A stretch of DNA of 43,597 nucleotides from Neoconidiobolus thromboides FSU 785 (lineage: Eukaryota; Entomophthoromycota; Entomophthoromycetes; Entomophthorales; Neoconidiobolaceae). Where the stretch lies: the NCBI GenBank assembly GCA_025603075.1, contig MU626423.1:1-43597 (forward strand), read 5' to 3'. The translations under genes and the position numbers were made by a program. A model generated the notes under the pieces. That model saw nothing but the letters and a program-made list of their open reading frames with translations, had not been told where the DNA came from and did not search any database. Of the stretch, positions 10,698-21,100 are shown piece by piece (the stretch's first letter is position 1; each line of letters opens with the position of its first letter).

Positions 10698-11855
10698 TTA
10701 AACTTCAAACCCTAAACCCGCTTTACAAGCATCACGTCCCATATCTTTTAATAAATAGGTAGAACTGGTATTAGGCAGAGTAGTTTCAGTAAGAATACCC
10801 TCTTCAGCGAAAGCTAAGATCTTACCTGGGCCCAATAAAAGATAAAGGTGTTGAAAGAACTTTGGATATTCTTCTAATTTATCATCGTTTTTAACTACCA
10901 ATTGATGGATACTTCTAGCGGCATACATACCTTGATACATAGCACCACCTGCTAATTTGATTTCTTGGAAATTATTTACATCTCCAATAGCATAAATGTG
11001 AGAGTATTTTGGGGACTCTAATTGTAAGGTGGGGCGAATCTTAACCAATTTCTTTTCATCTAATACGTTATCAAGTTGTAATAGCTCGCTATTTGGGGCA
11101 CCAAAACCAGTACATTCAATCACCATATCACATTCAATAGTATTATTTTGACTAGTAGTCAATTTGTATCTTATTTTACCCTCCTCAATAATCTCTTCTT
11201 TGTTTAACAATCTTTGTTTAAACAATAAATTAACTTTAAACTCCTCTAAAACCTGTACTACTTTGTTACGAAACTCATCAGTAAAAGGACCAGGGATTGG
11301 TAATTCTCTGGAATGAAGTAAACTTACTTTCTTATCCTTGAAGTGGCAAGCTATATCACATGCCATTTCTACTCCTACTGCTCCACCACCGACTACTACG
11401 ATATCTTTGGCCTGTTCGATTTTTTTAGCGTAATCAAGTAGCTCTTCTTTAAGCTCAGAGTGAGTACTTGCAGCTGGCCAAATAGGTGGGCCTCTCAAAT
11501 AACCTGTAGCTAAGATTAAGTAATCAAAAGGATCCTGTTGACCATCTTCAGTAATCAAATGATTTTTGAAGATTTGGGTCACTTTTTTGTAAATAAATTC
11601 AACCTTCCCATCTTTGTAATAGGGTAACTCAATGTGTGGGGTATATAATGTTGGACCTAATTTGTCACCGGTCAAACCACGTGTCATACCTATGAGATGT
11701 ACAAATCCTTGACGTTTATCATATAATCGGATTTCAACGGGCGCTTCTGGATGCTCACTTTTGTTAGGGTAAAAGAAATTTACTAAATTGTATGCAGCAC
11801 CTAATCCTCCATAATTCCCACCTACAATTGCAATTCGAGTTATTCCTTTTGTCAT
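10698..11855 (-). CDS. AIF/AMID (FSP1-like) FAD-dependent NAD(P)H oxidoreductase
   Basis: This 385-residue intronless protein has the two-dinucleotide-binding-domain layout of the pyridine nucleotide-disulfide oxidoreductase fold. The N-terminal FAD-binding Rossmann motif is IAIVGGNYGGLGAAYNL (residues 8-24). LILATGYLRGP follows near 113-123. The NAD(P)-binding motif is DIVVVGGGAVGVEMACDIA (151-169), and the C-terminal FAD-contacting motif is YAIGDVNNF near 290. The length matches AMID/AIFM2-type proteins (about 370-390 residues) and is shorter than NDH-2 enzymes. Family members oxidise NAD(P)H and pass electrons to quinones or other acceptors. No signal peptide or transmembrane segment is evident. 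The start is the first ATG, with a TATA-like sequence about 40 bp upstream. It shares its strand with the neighbouring tyrosinase, 464 bp away. The physiological acceptor cannot be read from sequence. Confidence 0.88.
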   Translation of the reverse strand: MTKGITRIAIVGGNYGGLGAAYNLVNFFYPNKSEHPEAPVEIRLYDKRQGFVHLIGMTRGLTGDKLGPTLYTPHIELPYYKDGKVEFIYKKVTQIFKNHLITEDGQQDPFDYLILATGYLRGPPIWPAASTHSELKEELLDYAKKIEQAKDIVVVGGGAVGVEMACDIACHFKDKKVSLLHSRELPIPGPFTDEFRNKVVQVLEEFKVNLLFKQRLLNKEEIIEEGKIRYKLTTSQNNTIECDMVIECTGFGAPNSELLQLDNVLDEKKLVKIRPTLQLESPKYSHIYAIGDVNNFQEIKLAGGAMYQGMYAARSIHQLVVKNDDKLEEYPKFFQHLYLLLGPGKILAFAEEGILTETTLPNTSSTYLLKDMGRDACKAGLGFEV

Positions 11856-11890
11856 GTTAATAAAAGTTGAGACTAAAAATTATAAAAAAA

Positions 11891-11901
11891 TTATTTTATA
11901 G
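11891..11901 (-). promoter_or_regulatory. Candidate TATA element of the AIF-like gene
   Basis: The minus strand reads CTATAAAATAA here, about 36-46 bp upstream of the ATG at 11855. This is suggestive only, because the region is AT-rich. Confidence 0.35.
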
Positions 11902-12319
11902 TGGATTTTATCTGATGAGTCGGATTTAATATTTATTCTCTGGGATTTTGCTGTGGTTCCAATCAGATTCTTCTAAATTGAAATTCTAAATTTTATCTGA
12001 TTTAATGATAATCCGGATACTAGTTTGTTCATGTAATGCTTTATTAAGGAATTTATAGGATTTTCGAGAGTAAGAATAATTTAAAATTTAAACCCTATTG
12101 CTAAAATCAACGATTTGTTATTTTATAAAATACTCAACAAAACTTTAGTAAACGTCTCTAGTATCTATTGATCAGGGTCATTGTTTTGATATTTTTATGG
12201 ATTTAATAGTAAACTAGTACTATTTTAACATTAAAATAAATAAACTATGGTACTAGTAAATGGCAGGATGATTTATTTACTTAAATATATATATAATCTA
12301 TTGCTATAAACCTTTTTGT
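11902..12319. other. Intergenic DNA between tyrosinase and AIF-like gene
   Basis: This holds the 3' flank of the tyrosinase and the upstream flank of the AIF-like gene. No further feature is visible. Confidence 0.4.
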
Positions 12320-13477
12320 TTAAATAGGTTTATAATCCGGAAGGTCATTCAAAAGCTGTATAAACTGTTTGTAATTAGCTTCAAGCTCTCTTAAATAAGT
12401 AACATTCATGTTCTTCATAACAATTCTATTTTCAGGTATAGGCTCAACAAAAGGTATAATTTTCTTTTGACCAGAACGTGGTTTAAATATGGTAATTAAC
12501 TCCCCAGTGATGTATTTAATAACTAAATTAATTTGTGCAAGGATCACTCTAAAATTAAAAAATTCGGTAGTGGGTACAACAATAAATCCTAATATTGCCT
12601 TGATACTCTTTGAATTCGCATAATATCTCTTGTACTCATAGCAATAGCCATCACCTTTTGTGTTAAGTGTAGTCGCCACTGTTACATTGAGTCCATCAAG
12701 TATATCGTTTGAACTAACAGGCTTAAGTCTCTTTAATCCGCTATAGCTATTTGCTAAACTAGGATTACGCAATTGCCACTCATGCCATAAAAGATCAATG
12801 AAAGCATGATGCATATAAAATAACGGATCATTAGGTGAAAAGAAATCCGATAAATCACCTACAGCCCCACCGATATTGGTATGGATGACAGAATGAGGTA
12901 GATATTCGATTACATTTCTAAAGGTGATGTAATTCTTTGACGAAGCTATAATAGCTTCAATAGATTCTGGTGGGTAAAATGGAGTTACTTTATCCCCTTT
13001 GTTATAGTCCCTTTTTAAACAGTGCCTTTTTGGTACATTTACCATGAAATTAGCAAAGGGACCACTGGTTACACAGTGTGTATCTTTGTCACCATTCTTA
13101 CCAAAATACTCATCACTAAGTATAATAGAATTTGTTGGGTCATCGGAATCTAAAGACCAATCCCAATAAGGCAAGATAATGCTACTATCAATGGATTGCA
13201 AGTCTTTCTCAAACATGCGAAGGTATGCTCGATGCCATGGGAAAAATGAAGGGTTGAAATGGATCTCATTGAAATATATATTATGAATAGTTGAATACCC
13301 TGTAAATTTGTTATTTCCTTTATCACTGTTTAAGACTTTAATGGCGTTAAAGAATCTTTCTCTTTGATCTTTAGTTAGCTCTCGAATCTCTGGTCTTCTC
13401 ACTATCTGTTGACATTTACCTAATACCAATTGTAACAAGAGAATTAAAACGAAGGAACTTTGTAAAAATAATTTCAT
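12320..13477 (-). CDS. Secreted tyrosinase (type-3 copper monooxygenase)
   Basis: Tyrosinases oxidise phenols to o-quinones using a dinuclear copper site. The 385-residue protein begins with a signal peptide (MKLFLQSSFVLILLLQLVLG), so it is predicted to be secreted. The CuA region reads STIHNIYFNEIHFNPSFFPW followed by HRAYLRMFEKDL, with candidate ligands His in IHN, EIH and PWH. The CuB region reads LPHSVIHTNIGG, then NDPLFYMHHAFIDLLWHEWQ, with the HSVIH and HH ligands in the usual spacing. DPLFYMHHAxID is the diagnostic signature. A C-terminal tail of about 140 residues follows. There are no introns, unlike DBR1 or IQGAP here. Two decayed copies lie at 15820-16967 and 28310-29561, so this is the intact member of a small family. 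Melanin or cell-wall phenol oxidation is a plausible role but is inference. Confidence 0.92.
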   Translation of the reverse strand: MKLFLQSSFVLILLLQLVLGKCQQIVRRPEIRELTKDQRERFFNAIKVLNSDKGNNKFTGYSTIHNIYFNEIHFNPSFFPWHRAYLRMFEKDLQSIDSSIILPYWDWSLDSDDPTNSIILSDEYFGKNGDKDTHCVTSGPFANFMVNVPKRHCLKRDYNKGDKVTPFYPPESIEAIIASSKNYITFRNVIEYLPHSVIHTNIGGAVGDLSDFFSPNDPLFYMHHAFIDLLWHEWQLRNPSLANSYSGLKRLKPVSSNDILDGLNVTVATTLNTKGDGYCYEYKRYYANSKSIKAILGFIVVPTTEFFNFRVILAQINLVIKYITGELITIFKPRSGQKKIIPFVEPIPENRIVMKNMNVTYLRELEANYKQFIQLLNDLPDYKPI

Positions 13478-13511
13478 TTTTCTGCTAAATAATTTATGTT
13501 TTTTCTCATTG

Positions 13512-13520
13512 CTATTTATA
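13512..13520 (-). promoter_or_regulatory. TATA element of the tyrosinase gene
   Basis: The minus strand reads TATAAATAG, about 35-43 bp upstream of the ATG, implying a short 5' UTR. Farther upstream, gcctctttactgctttgat (near 13540-13560) recurs in similar form upstream of both tyrosinase pseudogenes (near 17050 and 29655), so the promoter region was duplicated with the gene. Confidence 0.55.
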
Positions 13521-14671
13521 TCATAAGAAAAAACTTAGCACAAATGCCTCTTTACTGCTTTGATGATGATGATATTCTTTTCTTAAATAGACTGAGGCAT
13601 ATTTATGAAGCGGCTTATAAAAAATGAAAAGGAACTCAATGTTTAGAATTTTAGCTTTAGTAATAACTTGAAATTTAAATTCTCATGATTATCTAAATTT
13701 AAAAGATTTTCGCTCTAACTGTAAGTTGAAGCTGGTTTAATAACAAACCTACAAAAAGAGTATATGATAATATAACTATTACTTCAATAACTTCAGCATT
13801 TTTAATTATCTGACTATTTCAGTTGTTTTTAAAAAAATTATGTTCAAAAATTAAATTTCAATTTTAGTTTTTGAGATTTTATTGTTTTGTTTTAAACTCA
13901 TTAAAAAAATGAAAGTGACATAAATCAGAAAACACGAACCTGTTTTAATATAGATAGGCAATTTTATACTGAGATTTTTATGCAGGTTTCATCAGGGATA
14001 GTCATTTTAGCCTGAAATCATGTAAAAGAAATTTCATAGAAATAAACCCTCACCTGTAATTTGAATACTATTACCTTGCTTTATTTTGTCCTGGCCATTT
14101 TATTTTAGTAAAATTACTTGTATGATTCCGGGTTAAAATGGCTGCTTCTACTGAAACCTATATAAAAATCTCAACATAAAGATGTCTCCTACCTACACCA
14201 AAGCCCAATATTAAATGAATAAATTGCTCAAAATTGTTCAAAATTATTATTTTTAAGACTAAGTTTCAATATTATTAAAAATATCAGAAATATCAAAAAT
14301 AAACTACTACAAACCAACCAAATGCTACAGTTTTGATTATTACTTACTCTTATTACAACTATGTTTAAAGCTTTATCTATTAGATAATTGAGATTTGATC
14401 TCATATTGTATTTTATGCACTATTTTTTAATATACCATGTTTTCACCTCATTGTTTATGTTTCTTTTAATTATCATGTATATTTAAATATATGCTTTTAA
14501 TAATTTTATACTCTTTAAAATAAATTAAAGTTAACAAAGCAAACAGAATGTAAGACAATCTGCACAAATAAAAATGATATTCAGAATACTTTGAATAATA
14601 AACCTGTACCAATTTTGTTTATTTATATGTCAAGTTCTTATTCTATATTTTTTTAAAAACACTTGAAATAT
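13521..14671. other. Upstream region of the tyrosinase
   Basis: AT-rich with no supportable gene. The proximal ~50 bp holds sequence shared with the decayed tyrosinase copies. Confidence 0.4.
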
Positions 14672-14762
14672 GGGAGTGCTTTTTAATTATTTTTTCCATT
14701 TTTTAAGCGCTGTTTAAGCGGAAAATTTGCTAGTAAATTCTTAAATATAAAAATACGTCCCC
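14672..14762 (-). mobile_element. MITE copy 9 (orientation B), TSD ATAT
   Basis: Starts GGGAGTG and ends CGTCCCC, with core TAAGCGCTGTTTAAGCGG. It is flanked by ATAT at 14668-14671 and 14763-14766. A second copy in the same orientation follows 24 bp downstream. Confidence 0.9.
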
Positions 14763-14786
14763 ATATATTAAAGTTTGTAGTACATA

Positions 14787-14882
14787 AGGACATTTTTTTG
14801 GTTTCACCACTTTTTCCATTTTTAAGCAGTATTTAAACAAAAAGATTGCTAATAAAATTCTTAAATAAAAAAATACATCTCC
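14787..14882 (-). mobile_element. MITE copy 10 (orientation B), degenerate
   Basis: Starts AGGACAT and ends CATCTCC, with core TAAGCAGTATTTAAACAA. The flanks CATA/ATAT do not match. It is more diverged than its neighbour, copy 9. Confidence 0.8.
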
Positions 14883-15254
14883 ATATAGCTTTATTTAGCA
14901 TCCTATTCACATAATCAAATTCTGCTTTTAGTTTTCTATATACCCTGTAAAGCTTTATAAAAAATTTAATAGTCGATTATAACAAAATAAGGTGAGTAAA
15001 AAGTCAAGAAAAATTTTTAGTAAAAAATTATTTTATGCTACAAAATAATAATATTTTAAAATATAATTTAAGACAGTGTAATGTATTTCATTTAAGTATA
15101 TTGATGAAAGAAATTTAGGGTTTAATTTAGTTTAATTTAATTTTTGCTTTAAATTCAAGGTCTTATGACTTGTGGCTACTTTAAATAGAACTGAGAGTAA
15201 ATCTATTAATTTAGTAATATTTTTTTGCTTGAGCTATTTTTGCCTTGAAAATAT
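14883..15254. other. AT-rich intergenic DNA between MITE copies
   Basis: Nothing recognised beyond the flanking repeat copies. Confidence 0.4.
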
Positions 15255-15351
15255 GGGGATGTATTTTTGTATTTAAGAACTCTACTAACAAATTTTCCAC
15301 TTAAATAGCGCTTAAAAAAGGAAAAAGTAATGAAGTTAAAAAAACACTCCC
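15255..15351 (+). mobile_element. MITE copy 11 (orientation A), TSD ATAT
   Basis: Starts GGGGATGT and ends CACTCCC, with core TTTTCCACTTAAATAGCGCT. It is flanked by ATAT at 15251-15254 and 15352-15355. A chance open frame (15206-15397, minus) runs through it and is not a gene. Confidence 0.9.
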
Positions 15352-15612
15352 ATATAGTTTTTTGGATTTTCTGACTCCTCAGTTTATTTAATTTCATGCT
15401 AATTATCTTGTAATCAAAAATTGAAGTTATTTATAAAGCACCTTTACTATAAACTAAATTATAACAGTAAAAATCCTTTCTAAGCTAATGCTCTTTTTTA
15501 GAGAAAAAATAAGTAGGTTATTGCTTGTAATAACAGATGTCTTTCATTTTTAAAATAATTATTTAGTGCAAAAAAGTGCTTGTAGCAATTCTGTATTCTT
15601 AAAATAAGATTT

Positions 15613-15713
15613 GGTAGTGTTTTTTTTTTGACTTCGTCATTTTTTCCATTTTTTAAGTGCTATTTGAGCGGAAAATTTGTTAGTAAAATTCTTAAATATA
15701 AAAATACATCCCC
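15613..15713 (-). mobile_element. MITE copy 12 (orientation B), TSD ATTT
   Basis: Starts GGTAGTG and ends CATCCCC, with core TAAGTGCTATTTGAGCGG. It is flanked by ATTT at 15609-15612 and 15714-15717. It lies about 100 bp beyond the 3' end of tyrosinase pseudogene 1. Confidence 0.9.
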
Positions 15714-15819
15714 ATTTGCTTAAAAAAGAGATTGCTTCAGAAATAACTTTCTAGCAAATGACAATAATTTATTTATTAATATTTTATTCGTAAATTTAAT
15801 AAAATAAAATAAAAGTATC

Positions 15820-16967
15820 TAAATAGTTTTACAATCTAGAAGGTCATTTAAAAGCTGAATGAATTGTTAATTAGCTTCAAGTTCTTTTAAATAAGTAACG
15901 TTCATATTTTTTATAATAGATATATTTTCTGACATTAGTTCAACAAAAGGTATAACTTTCTTTTGATTGGAACGAGATTTAAAAACAGTAGCCGATCCAC
16001 TAACAATGAATTTGATATATGAACTAATTCGCACAAGGATCACTCCGAAACTAAAATATCCAGCAATAGGCACAATGATAAATCCTAGGGTTGTTTTAGT
16101 ACTCTTGGTATTTATATAATATTTTTATATTTCTAACAATAGCTATCGCTTTTTATGTTAAAAGCAGAGGTTACCGTTACATTAAGTCCATGAAGTATAT
16201 CATTTCTACTAACTGATTTATTTCTTTTGATCCGAAATAGCTCTTTTCTAAATTAGAATTATATAACTGCCACTCATGCCAAAAAATATCAATAAAGGCG
16301 TGATGCGTATAAAATGATAGGTCATTAGAAGAAAATGCCTCAATTAAATCACCAAAATAGCCACCAATATTAGTACGGATGCTATCGTATAGAAGGTACT
16401 CAATCATCTTACTAAAGCTATTGTAGTTCTTTGATGACGCCATAATGTCTTCAGCAAGCTCTGGTGGATAAAATGGGGTCGTTCGTCTACCTGCATTATA
16501 ATCTCTCTTCAAATGATCCCTTGTTAGTGTGTTTACTATAAAATTCGCAAAAGGACCACTATCACACAATTTTTATGTTTATCTATTTTTCTACAAAAGT
16601 ATCCATCATTAAGTACTATCATATTTGTTGGATTATCCTAGTCAGCTGAGTAATCACAATAAAGTAGAATTATACTACTATCAATAGTCTGTGGATCTTT
16701 TTCAAAACTATTGAGATAAGCTCGACTCCATGGAAAAAACTAGGCTGTTGTAGATATCAAAAAACTGTTTACTATGTAGAGCAAAATACCTAGTAAATTT
16801 ATTATTCCCTTTGTCACTGTTTAAATTTTTTACGGCTTTGAAGAATCGCTACTTTTGATCCTTATCTAATTCCCATATCTCTAGTCTTCTTATTACACTC
16901 TGAAATTTTCTCAATGTCAGCTGAATCAAGATAAAAATATTAAATACACTTCTATAATAAAGTTCAT
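15820..16967 (-). pseudogene. Tyrosinase pseudogene 1
   Basis: The DNA aligns along its whole length with the intact tyrosinase at 12320-13477, from an ATG-equivalent at 16967 to the stop region near 15820. Open pieces are 16569-16177 (containing YTHHAFIDIFWHEWQ) and 16073-15867 (C-terminal tail), with frameshifts and stops between and before them. Copper ligands are also lost. The CuA motif reads FFPWSRAYL instead of FFPWHRAYL, and the first CuB helix reads YDSIRTNIGG where the intact gene has HSVIHTNIGG. Both the frame and the active site are gone, so it is non-functional as a tyrosinase. Confidence 0.9.
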
Positions 16968-18157
16968 TTTCTATCAAATAAGTTTTAGTCCCTTTTACTA
17001 CTGTTTATGATTAACTTCTAATGAAATATTAAAATAGTAACCTCAGCACAGATTTGCCTTTACTGCTTTCATTTAACAAGCCATATATATATTGAGTTCA
17101 ACATAAACTAGCTTAAACCCAAGGTTCAATTTTTTTCCAGTTTTGATAATCCAAATGTTTAAAATGAAGACCAACCAGCAACTTTAGAACAGTCACTTTT
17201 TTGTTTAATTTTAAATAGTTACCATTGGACTGTTTTTGGCTTAATACTTACACATTATAATATTTTCAAATTTTAAATGAAAATGGTCAAATAAATAGAG
17301 CAAAAATAGTATCTACATTTATCATTTAAGTTAACAAATGTTAACGTCTAGTCATAATAACGTCGCTGTATTTTAAATGATATTTATATACATGCCAATC
17401 CTATTTTAAATTAAAGGTATAAAGTTTATTTGGTAAATTTAACAATGAACAAAACCATTGATTTTGTAAATTACAAGGCTGAAAAATTTAACTAGTATTT
17501 TTTAAAATTTTATGCTGCATAGAAAATGAACAAAAAAAGTGAAACTAAAATCCAATTTTAAATTTTAATCCAGATTTTAAACTTAATCAATATTGATTAA
17601 ATCGCTATAAATCATTGTTTAAAAAATCACAAAAAATTGTTTATTAAAATTTGATAACTTTGGTACAATAATTTTTAGAGACTATGGGTAACTTAAAGGT
17701 CTTAAAAAAATTAAGTGTCACTATGAGCTAATTAGAATTTACTTGTTTTTTTAGAAAAACAACTATCATTTCTGATAAGGAAGTTGATTTTATTTCTTCA
17801 AAGTAGAATTCTATAGTAGTTGCTAGTGTAAGATTTGTAATCTCTCATATGATTTAATATCTGGTATGTTACAATACTTATCTGCTAAAACCCTAAAAAC
17901 GTTCCACTTCCACATCTTTAAACCTATTAATTATCACTCAAACTTTAAACTTAGCATGCCCCATCTTCAGAAAATGGACAAATTTATAGCCAATTGATTG
18001 GTTCTCAGTTTTATTACACTCAAAGCTAAATTTTAACATCAATTATAAAATATTGAAACTCAACAAATTCTATTTTTTTTTAGCTTTAAAATTTTAAATG
18101 CTAATAATCAACCAACTTTGATATTAATTTAATAATAACATAAAGCAATAAGGGAAT
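16968..18157. other. Intergenic region between divergent tyrosinase pseudogene and IQGAP
   Basis: AT-rich, with no supportable gene. A near-symmetric GTTAACAAATGTTAAC lies near 17335. The IQGAP promoter must lie toward the right end, but no clear element was seen. Confidence 0.4.
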
Positions 18158-21100
18158 ATGTTTAAAAAAAATAATTTAACGATATCTACTCCGGATACTA
18201 ATGAGGTCACCGGTAAATGGTTTAGACGATCCTATAAATTAATAATTAAACAAATAAACCATTTTCTAGGTCTTTCCGGTCGTCATCGTTTACAAAAAAC
18301 AAAACAAAGTCCGAGAAACGCTCGATATTTAAGAACAGGAAGTTGGGTTGATGTTGAAAGAAAAAATTTACAAGCTTACGAATATTTATGTCATATTGGT
18401 GAAGTTAAAGAGTATGTTTTATTATTATTATTATTTAATATTCATTCTTAGCCACTTTGGGATATTTATGTTAATGTTTTTAAATTAGATGGATTGAAAA
18501 AATTATTGGCGAAGAAATAGCACCTATTACTTCTTTAGACGAAGATATTAGAAATGGCATTGTCCTAGCTAAATTAGTTAAAAAATTTGAACCAGATTGT
18601 GTAAAAAGGATATTTGAAGTAAGTTTTGCTCATAAAAAGAAACAATTTATTTCCGATTTATGTTAACCTAATTATCTAGGATAAACGTTTGCAATATCGT
18701 CATTCTGATAATATCAATTATGTATTTTCAGCATTAAATAAGATTGGATTACCAGAAAATTTTAAGTTTGAGTTAACGGATTTATATGATAAAAAAAACA
18801 TCCCCAAAGTTATTTATTGCTTACATGCATTAAGTCATTTATTATATAAACGTAAATTGGCTCCAAGTATTAATAATTTAATTGGTTATTTACAATTTAC
18901 GGATGAACAAATTCACATAACCCAAAGACAATTAGATAACTCAGGGGTAGCTTTACCACAGTTTAAAAATGTGAGATCGCAATTAGCTAAAGAAATGAAT
19001 GAACCATTGACTAAATCCTTTGTGGAATATGATATTCAACAACAAACAGATAGTTTGAAAAAAGTTCAAGGTGTCATGAGAGGTTATTTAGTGCGTAGAG
19101 ATTGGATAAAAAGAGAAGAATTAATTGAAGATAAAGTGATTTCACTTCAAGCAATTAGTAGAAAAGTATTGGAGAGGAAGAAGTATTTGCATAAAGTTAA
19201 TGAAATAAAAACTCAAGTTGAACCAAAAGTAGTTACTATTCAAGCACTTTCTAGAGGTTTATTGAGCCGTAATAATTATTTACATAAAAAACAACAAGTT
19301 AGTGAAGTTGCTGAGAAAATTACTAAGGTATGTGTTTTAAAATAATTGTTTGTAATAATGTATTAAAATTTTTCTATTAGCTACAAGCCCAAGCTAAGGG
19401 AGTAGCAGTACGCTTAATATATTCTGAAAAATTAAAAGTAATACAAAGTCAATCAGCCAGTTTACCCGAGCTTCAAGGGTTATGCAAAGGAGTATTAACT
19501 AGAAAAAAAGTAAATTTGATTAAATCCAATTTAACTAGTGAAACCGTTAATAGCAGTGTTTGCTCATTACAAGCATTAATAAAATCCAAGCTAGTACAGA
19601 AAGAACACCAATTAAAATTAAAATCTATTAATGAAAAAGAAAATACAGTTGTTTCTTTACAAGCGCTTTCTAAAGCCGTATTAGCTAGAAGAAAAGATAA
19701 AGAAATTAAAGCTGAATTGAAAGTGGAGACTAATAATATACAAAATGTCCAATCTATTGCTAAAGGGTATTTGACAAGAAGGAAATTTGTAAAAGCTAAA
19801 GAAGAAATAATCGCTTCTAAAGAAGATATAATTAACTTACAAGCTATTGTTCGAGGCCATTTAGCTAGAAAAGAACAAAGTCATAAAATGGATGAGTTAA
19901 AAATGAATGAAACTAAAATCATTGATTTACAAGCCATGTGCAAACGTCATTTAACTACAAAAGCCTGGACAGAAAGACAAGAAATATTAAACAATAATTA
20001 TGAAAAAATCGAATTATTACAAGGTTTAGGTCGTGGTTTATTAGTTAGAAATAAATGGACTAAAAATTTAACTTTTTTAAATGAACAAGAAAGTAAAATT
20101 TGTCAAATTCAAGCTATGGCTAGAGGATTTATTCATCGTAACCAAGCTAATGCTAGATTAAATCATTTTGAACAACATGAAGATACAGTTATTAAATTAC
20201 AATCTATTTTTAGAGCCAAAATGGCCAAAAGAGCTTATTATGATATTGGTAAGAATAAAATTAATTTAATTAGATAGTATTAATATATTGAATTTGATTA
20301 GCAATGAAAGAAAACCCACCTGTAGCAGCAATGAGAAACTTTTTGTATTTATTGGATGACACAGATGCTGATTTTACAGCCGAATTGGAATTAGAAAAAT
20401 TACGACAAAAAGTAGTACAAACAATAAGATCTAACAAAACAACAGAATCAGAATTAAGTGAATTAGATATCAAAATAGCTTTATTAGTCAAAAATCGAAT
20501 TACACTAGATGAAGTAGTAAATTCCAGTAAAGGATTATTTCAATCCAAAAGAAATTCATTTGCATTAGATGGAAGTGGTAGCTTTAATTCATTTGGCTCA
20601 ATGAGTAGTACGAATGTATCAATTTCAGGCTTTTCATTAAAAAGTTTAGATAAAGAATCAAGAATGAAATTAAAAAATTACCAATCATTATTTTATTTAT
20701 TACAAATACACCCAGTTTATTTAGCTAGATTATTAGTTTATAATAAAAATCAAATGGGGGATCGAGGTAAAAAATTTATTGAGACAATTGTTCTAACCCT
20801 CTTCAATTTTGCCCAAAATAAAAGAGAAGAATATCTATTGTTGAAATTATTTAAAGTAAGTTAACAATAATAGCAATAATATTTTAGTATTAATACTTCA
20901 ATTGTTATAGCAAGCCATTGACGAAGAAATTAACAGCGTTAATAAAATTGAAGAATTTTTGAGAGGCAATCCAGTATTTATTCAATTGGCAGTTCATTAT
21001 AATCGAGGTGCAAAAGAAAGGAAATATTTAAGAGATTTACTTCAACCTTTAATTAAACCTATATTAGAAGATAAAGATTTGGATTTAGAAACAGATCCTG

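Noticed and set aside
15206-15397. 63-codon minus-strand open frame
   Set aside because: It runs straight through MITE copy 11 and has no protein family resemblance.
18790-18806. AAAAAAACATCCCCAAAG inside IQGAP, like a MITE end
   Set aside because: It is coding (KKNIPK) within the calponin-homology region, and no element body is adjacent.
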